Shown: in pieces, positions 10,836-20,935 of the stretch
Numbering within the stretch: the first letter of the stretch is position 1
Layout: every line of letters starts with the position of its first letter
From: Tieghemiomyces parasiticus
Lineage: Eukaryota > Kickxellomycota > Dimargaritomycetes > Dimargaritales > Dimargaritaceae
Length of the DNA stretch: 64,000 bases
Reading direction: 5' to 3'
Assembly: GCA_027575765.1 (NCBI GenBank)
Contig: JANBPT010000089.1
Coordinates: 1 to 64,000 of the forward strand
Translations under genes and position numbers: made by a program
The notes under the pieces: model-generated
What the model saw: only the letters and a program-made list of their open reading frames with translations
The model's database searches: none
Told to the model about the DNA's origin: nothing

Positions 10836-13475
10836 ATGTCAAATTTTAAGCCGCTCGCCCGCAGCTTTTCGGCAGCGGAGGGCCAACCCGCTAGCCCCCT
10901 TGGCCCCACCGAAAAGTTCTTTAACGACCCACTTCACGTAAGTGACGGCACCCTGACCCGGGTCTGGCGCATGGATATCCCACTATAGTACAATCAGACT
11001 GACCGGCCTTACTACTTCCCCTCCTCCCAACACCCCTTTATCTTCTACGCAGGGCTATATTGCGTTCGACAGCTTCTGCACCGGCGTGATAGATACGCCC
11101 CAATTCCAGCGCCTACGCTACCTTAAACAGCTGGGCGCGTCCTACTTTGTTTTCCCGGGCGCCAGTCACAATCGCTTCGAACACTGCCTCGGCGTCGGAT
11201 ACCTGGCCGGCAACCTCGTACGCCGGTTCCAGGAAAGCCAGCCAGAACTGGGCATTACCAAGCGAGATGTCCGATGTGTGCAGGTGGCTGGCCTCTGTCA
11301 TGATCTAGGTACGTAACGAGCCCTGTCTCCTTCCTGCGTGTGTACCCTATACCCTTTGCCAAGGCAATAGAGCGTAGATCACCCTCCCCCCCCCCCTGCA
11401 TCTCTAAACCGCGACCTCCCCCTCCCTCCTGACCTTTTCCTGCTGACCCTTTCTCGTCACTCGTAACCAACCCGTATACAGGCCACGGCCCCTTTAGTCA
11501 TTTATTCGACTCAACCATTGTGCCCCGTCTGAGGTAAGTGCGACGTTCAATGGCCCGGTCTGCTGCGCCGTGCACCAACACCGGTGACTCGATGCTCATA
11601 AACAAACCCTCTTGACACTACTTCCCCATCCTCACATGGCTGGCGCTGAACCAGCCCTGGGCTAGGGTGGACGCATGAACAGGGATCGCAAATGATGTTC
11701 GAGTATATGGTGGACGACAACTACCTCGATCTAGACCAGCAGGACGTACGGTTTATCAACGACCTCATTGTTGGTAAGCCCTCCAGCCAAGGGTAAGTAG
11801 GAATTCGGGTTCGCTAAAGGACAGGGTAAGGGTGGTGAGGGCGTTAGTGCGTGGATGGGTGAAACATCACAAGGAACCCAACATCTACACCGGCCGCGGC
11901 AAGAGGTCACCACTCTACGATGAGAGTACAGGCCGAACGATTCTGCAACTTAAAGGACTTGGCAACTTTTAACCATGCGACACCCCCCCCCACTCCCTTC
12001 TTCTCTCCTTAGTGCCAAATCCCAGGAGAAACTCTTCCTGTTTGATATCGTAGCCAACCAGCGTAACGGAGTGGATGTAGACAAGTTCGACTACCTCGGC
12101 CGGGATTGCTACAACGTAGGCCTGAAGAGCAGCTGCGATAGCTCACGGTAAGTATAAAAGCCGCACCCTGGAGGTAACGCCAACCGCCGAGGAGGCCTTG
12201 ACAATGTTCCCCCTTACCTGTTCCACGATCCCTTACCAGCTACCCCCCCCCTTCGACCCAACTCCTTACGGTACAACCTTTTTCCCCGTCCCTCTATTCC
12301 GCGAACTAGCCTGATGATTGCGAGCCGGGTGATTGACGACCAAATTTGCTACCACCACAAGGAAGTGTATAACTTGTACGATATGTTTCACACCCGCTTC
12401 AGTCTGTTCAAGCGTATCTACACGCACCGTGTCGAATCGGCCATCGAGCTAATGATCGTGGACGCTTTGGTCCAGGCCGAACCTGAGCTGCAGCTTATTG
12501 AGGCCTTGAGAGACCCTGAGCGGTACCTCAATCTGACGGACGACATTCTACGCGATATCGAGCGTTCGCGGGGTCCGGAGCTTGCGTCGGCACGGGCCCT
12601 CCTCAAGCGACTACGTCGCCGCGACCTATATAGGTTCGTGGATGAGGTGGTCCTACCCGGCCACTTACGTGGCACACTGACCAAGGTATGTTTTTGAGGA
12701 GAGTTGAATGGTGAAGGGAAAAAGAGTCGGCCCTGTGAGCGTGTGGACTGCTGGCAGCGACCCACCCTCCTGGGCGAACAAAAGAAAAAAAGGAAGCACC
12801 AACTGATGCCAACCGTGATAAAGAACACGCTGTTACCGTACTCCACTAACCATGTATCGTCATTATCTGCACCCCTCCACCTTCGCTTTCCTGGCAGCGC
12901 CATATCAATGCGGAGGCCGTGGTGGCGCACCAGGGTGACAATGCGCATCTGACCGTCGACGACGTGACGCTCAAGTGGTACAACCTCAACTTTGGCAAGA
13001 ACGATGAGAACCCGGTCGATTCGATCCGTTTCTACAGCAAGTTCGACGACCGCCGCTGCTTCGCCGTCCCCCAGGATGCCGTGAGCTACGTGATACCCAC
13101 ACACTTTTCGGAGGTGACCGTCCGCGTCTATACTCGTGACGCAAGTAAGGTAAGTGTGGCACTCTTCCTGTGGCTGGAAACCCCCGGTCCCTTTTAGTGT
13201 ATAACGCGCCTTGGTAGGGCGCTCACCGTCCATGCCAGGTTCACTGCTTTTCCTATCTAATCTCTCCCTCGACGCGTTGCTACCGTGATTTTACCACTAT
13301 CCTTCCTATCTCCTTTCAGGCGAATGTGGTGCAGTCTGCCTTCCGTCGCCTGATGCGGGAATGGATCAACCTTCCCGACTCGCCCAAAGTACAACTCGTA
13401 TCTAACCGCGGCAATGATATGCCTGGAAATATGGAAGGGCCTCGAAAGCGCCGGCTTGAGTTCCCTGCCGCTTGA
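10836..13475 (+). CDS. SAMHD1: SAMHD1-like HD-domain dNTP triphosphohydrolase
   Basis: Eight exons: 10836..10937, 11053..11308, 11482..11533, 11655..11792, 12013..12147, 12310..12685, 12898..13149 and 13320..13475, giving 488 residues. The enzyme splits dNTPs into deoxynucleoside and triphosphate and so limits the dNTP pool. Metal and catalytic residues are present: His in HNRFEH (about residue 78), HD in LCHDLGHGPFSH (about 117-118), and the later Asp in ELMIVDAL. The allosteric-site motif DTPQFQRLR and the [13 protein letters not shown] and [12 protein letters not shown] blocks match vertebrate SAMHD1 closely. There is no SAM domain: the protein starts about 35 residues before the HD core. 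Three introns carry 9-11 C runs. The exon 4 acceptor (11655) and donor (11793) were chosen because only these keep [11 protein letters not shown] and [12 protein letters not shown] in frame. The C-terminus ends in a basic PRKRR stretch, a possible nuclear signal. Confidence 0.93.
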
Positions 13476-13875
13476 GTGGGCCGATAAAAGCTCTTTTTAG
13501 TGGGGTGGCGTTAGCTGTAGAACTTGTGGAGCATTTGAAGCGGAATAGTGGGACGGGAGGGGGAGAGGTCAAAGCCAGCATGGCTTCTGGGATTGACGGC
13601 TATTCTAGAGACGTAGGTATCCTTTTTGTCGCTACTTTGGCTGACCCGCCTACAGGCATGTACCCCCTTTTTTGAAATCTGGATAGGCCCCTACGGCGCG
13701 CTTTGCCAGCCAAGGCCATCGCCAACCAACCTTGCATAAACGACCCATCACAACTATTAAGCATACTTATATACATGTAAATTATTACTTTAAAAAGTCT
13801 AGAAAGTCCAACATCCGCTAAGAATATAGATGTGTCAATAGGAAAAAAAAAACCTAACCACACGTTATGCCGTAA
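13476..13875. other. Convergent 3' flanks of dNTPase and heat shock factor genes
   Basis: About 400 bases, AT-rich near 13740-13860, as expected for two facing terminators. No gene seen. Confidence 0.5.
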
Positions 13876-15460
13876 TTAAGATGATCTCCGTGCCGAGGTA
13901 GACGACGGCCCATCTGGGGTGTGGGAACTGGCAACAGGTATGGGAGAGGTACTTGGGAGGGTTGACGTCAGAGCAGGTTCAACGCTGCCAATCGGATCCA
14001 AATTTAGGTATTGGTGCAGGGGGTTATTCGGGTCGAGGATGGCATCTGTGTCGAACGGGAGGCCATCCCCGGCCAAGTCGAACCCCAGCGATCCAGATAG
14101 CAAATCCAGGTTGGTTTTGAGTTCGTCCAAATTGTGGCTAATGAGGGACGGTGATTTGTGGGGGTCATTCAACGGGACGGCGGTGTTAGACGTGGGGATG
14201 CAAGCCGGTTGCGGCAGAGGCGGTGATGGCCCATGGGCCCAGAGGTCAAAGTAGAGTGGGTCGATGACGGGGTTGGGGCCCTGCGACACCGCACCTGGCC
14301 ACACCATACTGGTGTCGAGAGCAGGGGGTATGTTGGGGGCGGTGGGCAGAAGGCCAGGTAGGTCTCCGGACGCCGGCGGCGGAGGGGTCATAGTTGCGGC
14401 TACCTCAGGTGTCAGGACCGGGAGGTGCGGAGCCGTGGGAGCCGCCGCCGGCGGGGCTTCGGCGGTCCGCGCCCGTTTGGGCGACGGAGTTGGTGAGGAC
14501 ATGGCGGTAGCATCGGGCGGCATTTCCGGCTCGATAAGCAAGGGCCGCTTTCGGGCTAGTTCGGGGGGAATTTGGCCGCCGGCGTACACCGAGGCCAGGA
14601 AACGCAGGATCTTGTCGATGGTCTGTTGGTGCCGGCGATGGCGCGTTTGGGAGGCCGCAGCTTCCTCCCACAGCAGGGTGTTGTTTCGTTGCAAGGTGCG
14701 GAGGTCCTCGCTGATAGCCAGTTGGTGATTACGGATGGCCGATAGTTCCTGTAGAACTCGCTGCACGTCCAATGCCTGACCGTGCTTGTCGTCGTCGGCG
14801 CGATGCTTCTTACGCACCACGAAGCAGAGGAGATCGGGACGGTCGCGGTGGAAGTTTTCGTTGGTGAATTCGAGGGTGTCGGCGGCGGGTCCGGCCTTGA
14901 GGACGCCCTGCTGAGGGTGCGGAACCTTATGGAAGCCGTACATATTGAGCTGGCGCACGAAGCTGGCGAAGTTGTTGTGTTTGAAGAAGTGCGGGAGTAC
15001 TTCCTTGGCAAAGTCTTCCTGTTTGTGAACTGGGAACCGGAGAGGGATGGGGAGGTAGAAAGAGCGAGTGGAATTGGGCGTTAAAAGGGAGGGCGGCCGA
15101 GGCACGTCCCCTGGAGAGCAGGAGGCTAGCGGGGCCCCAAAAAAATATCAAAGAGGGGTACTTACCGTAAAAGGAGTCCCCTCGGTCCGACCACCCAATA
15201 AGAGCGTTGGTGGAGGAGTCGTCAACCATCCTGCAAAGGGCGAGGGCGAGTTAGGCGGCATAGCAGCGTTGGTTGAATAAGGTGGCCATAAGGAATGCAG
15301 AGGGGAGGAGACGGTGGGCCCAGTTGACCGGAGGTGAGAATGTGACCTACCGGTACAATTTACTCAGGAAGGCCGGTATCGACGAGTTGCGCGCCAAGTA
15401 CTCGGCCGTGCTAGACACGAGCGGCTGGGGGGTATTGGGTAGGCCGCGCGACATGGCCAT
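13876..15460 (-). CDS. HSF1: Heat shock transcription factor (Hsf1-like)
   Basis: Three exons, complement of 15351..15460, 15166..15230 and 13876..15029, give 442 residues. HSFs are trimeric activators that bind arrays of GAA/TTC units before chaperone genes. The winged-helix DNA-binding domain spans about 25-130: SSIPAFLSKLYR, LIGWSDRGDSFY, and the recognition-helix block HFFKHNNFASFVRQLNMYGFH. A hydrophobic heptad region for trimerisation follows (about 135-205). The C-terminal half is Pro/Ser/Thr-rich with acidic, leucine-bearing patches (LDELKTNLDLL, DPNNPLHQYL) that could be activation domains. Exon junctions fall inside the DNA-binding domain. Donors are GTAGGT and GTAAGT. Two in-frame ATGs sit two codons apart at 15460 and 15454; I took the first. 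Skn7 or Sfl1 relatives share the fold, but there is no receiver domain. Confidence 0.9.
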
Positions 15461-16734
15461 AAAGTGGACGTTGGCTGAAGGGCCTGGCAGGGGGAAGGGT
15501 CGAGGCTGGTTCCTACGGAGCTGGGAACGCCGTTACGCGGCCGATTGACGAAGACAGCGGTGTCAGACCGTCGGGGGTGGGGACTATTGCCGTAGGGATG
15601 AAAACTGAGGCGTGGAAATGGGCATCCCGTGGATTGGTCGACGTGGTGCGCCGGATCGAACAAGTAAATTAGTAAGGAAAGCTGAGGCGATGTTCAGTGT
15701 GCTCCCCAGGGTGGACTCAGGCCGGAGGCGTCGCCCATCACCCGAGAGGAGCGCCGGCATGACGTCGCTCCGGGCTTACTCCATCGAGACCAGTGTCCAA
15801 CAAGAGGTCACGGGGACAGTGCCATTGGCGGCGCCACGCCTCCTCCCACACACAAACAAGCTTAACCCGCCAAGCTGTCTAGGGTCCGGGGAGGTTAGGA
15901 GGAGGAGGGGAAATGGGCTTCAGATGCCATCAATAGGGTTACCCCGGCTCAATTCATAATACATTCGGACAGGGGGGCCTGGGGCTTCGGCTGCCAACTT
16001 CCTGAGAAGACCGAGTGGTATGAAGAAGGGAGGGTACGGGACGGTGGTAATATGGTTAGGCTGCGCCTTTCGGGCCCGTCCCTGGCCATCCCGGAATTCA
16101 GGCCCGAGACGGCGACTGGAAGACCAAACGAAATCCAGCACATTACAGGTGGATATTCATGGTTCAGATGCCCGGCCAGCCTCGATGGTAAGGTCCGGCA
16201 GTTAGGGAGTTACAGTGTAGACGCCCCACTATGGCCGTCCAGGCTGATTGACCGCCACCTTTACCCCCTGGAAGCCTGGATACAGTCTGGGCCAAGGCAG
16301 CCGGGCATACGTAGGCCTAACAGGCATGTAGGAGGGCCCTGCCTTGAAGACACTCGTGTGGTTTCGACTTGGTCAGATGACACAAAACTCTATCACTGAC
16401 CCAACCACTGGATGTGTATTAATCACACCCTTACCGCAAACATCAGGTACAGACCATTGTTGAGGCGCATCAAAAGCGACCGGGTAGGTTCATTACATTT
16501 TCGTTAGTACAAAGGTGGGAGGAAAAAAACAAATCAAAGTAGAGAAGGGATAAAAAGAAACTGGAGGGGGGGACGGCAGGCGTCTCACGAAATATCTGTA
16601 CAAAGAGAGGGAGTCGAGGTGCGGTGCTCTGACGTAACGAATCCGACGCCGCGTAAGAGCAGTGGCTTGGTTCCACCGGATAAACGTCACGGCCGTGACC
16701 GAGAGGGACAGCTTAGGAGTTTGCGTCACAAGCA
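15461..16734. other. Intergenic upstream of heat shock factor gene
   Basis: About 1.27 kb holding the HSF promoter and the AFF-like gene's 3' flank, which is A/T-rich near 16490-16560. Open frames here are short and without domain features. Confidence 0.4.
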
Positions 16735-19304
16735 TTAGGACTTGGGCCACGGGTGCTCCTGGAACTCTAGGTGGTGGATGTGGGCATATTCAAATAGGAC
16801 ACATTCGATAAATCCAACCACTTCGGGGATGGTCGAGTACGCTGACAGCGGCCAGGTGACGGGGGCGTGGGCGACTACGGAGGTCAGGCGTTGGCGGTAT
16901 TCGGTAAAGGCCGTGTCGGCCGCTGCCGCCCCGTCGCGGCATAATTGCCAGGTGCCGGGGAAATCCGTCATCAAGGTCCGGAGGTTAAACAGCGTGGAGC
17001 CGTCCAGCCACCGCTGCCGGGCCTCCTGGCCGTACCGGTGAGCGTTACGCACCGCCTGGCTAAGGGCCTCCGAGTCACCCGGTGAGCCGAGGGCATCCTG
17101 GGCCTGCCGCTGGCTCAGCTGGGCCATGTGCTGGAGGATGATGGCCCGGAGCTGCTGAAAGAGGCCTACGAAGGCCGAAATGTCGTTCTTGCGGCTGATA
17201 GCGAGAACGTAGTCCAAATACCCGACGGACGAAATCCAATTGGCGAGGTCGTGCTGGACGCGTACGGACGCGCCAGCGGCATGATAGTGCATCACAAAGC
17301 AGATGGCGGCCTGCACGGCCTGCAGCACGACCTTCCGCTTCTGCGACGCCCCCCTAGCGTGTTTCTCCAGTTCCACGCTGGACCGCTTATAGAGTCGGCC
17401 CCATACAAACACAGGGGACCGTTCCGGATTGTACGAGGACGTGGTGCTGGCGGTGGCGGGGCGACTGGGGGCAGGTTTGGGGATGGCGGCCCTCGTGGGT
17501 GTGGTGGTCGAGGCAGCCGCCTTGGTGGGCTGGACTGGAACAGCGGGGGCCGACTCGCCCGTGGCTCGCCGCCGCTGGTAGTCGCTGATAGATACCCGGG
17601 AAGTGGGTCGGGGCGGCGTGACCTCGGCACGGTCGCGGCTAACGGGTCGGTCCTGGGGCCGCCGTCGCGGCCGTCGCTCGGCGTCTGAACTACCATCGTC
17701 GCCATGGGCGGTCGCTGTTGATCGGGGCCGGGCCGCAACGTGCTCCTGCTCACGTTCTCGGGTCCGGTCCCGATCGCGGTCCCGGTCACGCTCTCGTTCG
17801 TCATCCTGGTCGCCACGGCCGCGGGGGCGACTGGGGGTATCTGAACGCCGATTCCGGTCGGCCGTAGAGCGGACCGGGGAGCGACTGCTCCGGGGCCGGC
17901 GCTCGTTTCTAGAGCGGGATGATGTCGGCGGCGTGGCCTGGGTCGCGGCCCCGACCGATTTCGAAGGTGGGGGCGAGGGGTTAGACAGGCGCCGTCGCTG
18001 ACGCTGGCGGTCCACAGTATCTCGGTGGTCGGAGCCTACCGAGGTCTCAGCCCGGCGGTCCTCACGGGATCGTTTGGCCGGGGAGAGCCGGGGCACGGGA
18101 GCGGGAGTAGGGGATCGCACCCGGGGGGCTGGTCGGGGTGGGGCACGGATGAGGGCGGGGGGAAGACGTAGTTTAACAATCAAGGTGGCCAGGACGCGAT
18201 GCGCGGGTGCGGGCGGTGGCGGCGGCACCGGCTCTGGGCTCGGAGGGGCCGGCTCGGTCGAGGGAATGGTGGGTTCCGGGCTGGGCAGATAGTCTAGCGA
18301 TGGCAGGTTGGGGCTCAACAGAGGAGGGCACTGGGTCGACCGCATCAGCTGGAGTCACGGCCGAGGGAGAGAGGAAGTGACAGGTTAGCAGTGGCCGGAA
18401 GGCGCATGATGCGTGTGAGACGGAAGGAAGATGTAGAGTCGGAGGTAGCGAGGTACAACGAGGCTACTCCACCGGGTGGTACGGTCGCTTACCTCAATCT
18501 CGCGTAGCACGTCCTTAAGACTAGGCGCCGAGGCGTGCGGGGCTGGGCGGGAGGCTGTCGAGTTAGGGCCTCGGTGAGTCGATAGCGAGTGGCGACGGGC
18601 GTCCCTCGCGGGGGGATTGGAGCCCGAGGTGGCGCCACTGAGGGGGTAGGGGTTTAGGTGGTGAAGGGAGCGTATAAGCGCCAGGGTTAACTTGCTTGGT
18701 CGCGGTGGGCTGGGAAAGCGAAACAGGCTGCACGGCACCGCAGCCTGACCAGGAGGACGGCAGAGCCCGGATTAAGGTATCAGGTACGGAAGAGGAGGGC
18801 GGGAGAAGGCCGACTCGGCCTTGGCCCCGCCTCTCTGGCGCTAGCCCGCAGTAGCCTCGGGTTTCATCGGGTACTTTTTGTCCTGAAGGCTCCAGGCCTG
18901 AATACGGTCCTGCGGTGCCTTGAAAAAAGGTGAACTTACGGTCGGGGCCGGGCGTACATCTCCCGGTAGACGGCGTCGGCCAGGGGCGATGGCGAAGCGA
19001 TGGGAAAGGGCGACGTGTCGGTGGTGGTTACGGCGGCGGTGCCGCCGCTGGGTAGCGGGGAGGTGCGGGCGACCGGGGCAGCGCGGACAAACACGGCCAG
19101 CGTGTAGTCGCCGTGCGGGGCAGTTGGGCCGGTCGGGTGGGTAGCCCGGAAGCGGCGGATACGCTCGGTGAACGATGGCCGGGGCGGGCGGACAGCGCCG
19201 CCGGCGGCAGGGCTGGAGACAAGGCCCGGACGAAATGGGGCCATGGAGATCCCCGGGGTGGTTGACGGTGGGGCACGCGACGCCAGCGGGGCGAAGTCGG
19301 TCAT
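16735..19304 (-). CDS. AFF/Ebp1-like protein, putative scaffold of an ELL elongation complex
   Basis: Three exons, complement of 18940..19304, 18493..18637 and 16735..18348, give 707 residues. What I see: a Pro/Ser-rich N-terminus; a short motif at about 160-190 (SLKDVLREIE, then QCPPLLSP) resembling the ELL-binding segment of human AFF4 (an acidic/hydrophobic helix followed by a proline-rich turn); a long Arg/Ser/Asp-rich disordered region (about 260-430) with an alternating RD/RE block; and a helical C-terminal domain from about 475. That domain resembles the AF4/FMR2 C-terminal homology domain in layout. AFF proteins scaffold the super elongation complex, and fission yeast Ebp1 is a distant relative with Ell1 and Eaf1. 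The assignment is by pattern, not alignment. The intron 1 acceptor at 18638 was chosen for its CTAAAC branch-like site and frame. Alternative: an unrelated splicing-type RS protein. Confidence 0.5.
17740..17815 (-). repeat. Low-complexity Arg-Asp/Arg-Glu coding repeat
   Basis: Imperfect hexanucleotide coding repeat within the AFF-like gene, encoding alternating Arg-Asp and Arg-Glu pairs. Such mixed-charge blocks are common in nuclear condensate and splicing-associated proteins and are prone to length variation. Confidence 0.75.
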
Positions 19305-20521
19305 GCGCGACGGCAGGGGGGACCAGATGGACGACGGACGGACCAGTAGGATGAGGGGGGCGTTACTGCCAGTACAGGATGAGCAAGTAAGTGGGGAATG
19401 GCCAAGGTCGCAAAACGGGGCAGGGTTAGAGGTGCAGGGAGAATGGCGGAGCCGGGTGGGGGGGGAATTAAGGGGGGAGTTACGCGGAAGTGGGAAGGAA
19501 AGACGTGGAGGGACCCAGTGCAACGAGGGTTAAGGTTGGGCAATGGCGTAGCGGAGCAGAGATGAGTGGATTGGGGAAGGACACGAAGCTAGGCCGCGGA
19601 GGGGGGGATGGTTACACTGGGCCCGTCACGGCCCGTTGTATCTGAGCCCCACCTTGTAGAGGGAGGTTGCAGGGTGGCGGGGGGGGGGGGGAAACGGTGA
19701 AGGCACCAGCTGCCCTCACCGACAGATAGCGTGCACCCTGGCGCGGAAGGCAGACGGCTGGAGGTGTGAAACCCCTGACGGGAGATCGAACTAACCTGCC
19801 CTTCTACTCGTCGTAGCCGTTTGCCCCTGGTCGGCATGGGGGGAGGAGGTGGGGGGGCCGTCAACACCTAGCCTACCGTAGGCCTTACGCCGCGTCACGA
19901 CCCGGGCTAACGTTAGGACGGCGCACTGGCCTGCTTCCCCGGGACAAAAGCTTAGAGTGGGGCATGTCTGTGATCTAGGCGCCTGCTCTTGAGGGCGTGG
20001 CGTCAATCAAGGAACTTGCCCGAGGACCTGATTCCTCCCTCCCGCTTCCCTTTTCCCCCCCCTCGCCAAGATACCCGTTTGGACTGGGGTGCCCGGACGC
20101 ATGCCACCGGTCTCCACGATCAGCCAGTCAGCCCTTTTGCTGGCCTCTGTCCGTCCACGGCCCACATGGACGTACCAGCCGTACGCTGCGGGGCTGATTA
20201 CAGATTGTTCTCCTAAACTTCTTTGGGGCTGGATCCAATTGCCATTCCCACCCCAACGAACCCCACAGTTACCCCACATGCCACAGCTGACCAGTAGTGT
20301 CACCCGGCTTTTCCACCGGGCGGTTCCCCTGTGCGACCGGAAATTTAGCGGCATTTATCAAATAAGCAAGAGGCGTGATGTGTAAGGGTGAGCAAGCTCC
20401 AAGTTGACCATTGGACGAAAAAGAAGGTGAGAGCTACGACAACCACGATATCGGTTCATCTACACCGGGCGATCGGATCCTACAGTGAAAAATAATGAAT
20501 TAGGAATAGTACGCACATCGA
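19305..20521. other. Intergenic between AFF-like gene and secreted-protein gene
   Basis: About 1.2 kb containing the AFF-like promoter and a 13-G run at 19679-19691. Several open frames are proline-rich readings of G/C tracts and are not supported. Confidence 0.4.
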
Positions 20522-20935
20522 CTATGAACGAGCGACGGCGGGGGCATACACACGTGGGAGCTGACGCGGCCGTGTCAAATAGTACGGTGCCGAGGGCACT
20601 TGGCCCGCAGAGTCCTTCAGGTCATCATCATCCATAATAAAGACTTCATCGTCGCTGTTGTCACAGCTACTGGCTACTGGAACAGTGGGGGATCGAGTGT
20701 CCTGCGTGACGCACCGTCGCAGCCTGTCCTCATGGATGGACTGGGGTACTAGGTTGATACTGCTGGACCGCCGGTTAGAATACATTTCGAAGCCATCCAT
20801 GGCCGGCCAAGAAGACCGCGACACCCCAGGAATAGCGATCGGCTCACTTTGGTAAAGGGTCGAGCCCATGGGTCTGGCTTGACTGATCGAAAGTAGTCCC
20901 AGGCACACGAGCGTGGTGGTCAGGTAGGTCGGCAT
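20522..20935 (-). CDS. Small predicted secreted protein
   Basis: A single-exon frame of 137 residues. I do not recognise the family. The first 20 residues form a textbook signal peptide: short polar start, then a TTTLVCLGLLSISQA core with a likely cut after ALA-type small residues before RPMGS. The mature part is about 117 residues, polar and Ser-rich. It has two cysteines after the signal (RRC and SSC, about residues 75 and 90) and a run of acidic residues (DDEVFIMDDDDL). No membrane segment follows, so secretion or vacuolar delivery is likely. The gene has long empty flanks. The evidence is the signal sequence and the clean open frame; it could still be a first exon of something longer or a chance frame. 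Confidence 0.45.
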   Translation of the reverse strand: MPTYLTTTLVCLGLLSISQARPMGSTLYQSEPIAIPGVSRSSWPAMDGFEMYSNRRSSSINLVPQSIHEDRLRRCVTQDTRSPTVPVASSCDNSDDEVFIMDDDDLKDSAGQVPSAPYYLTRPRQLPRVYAPAVARS

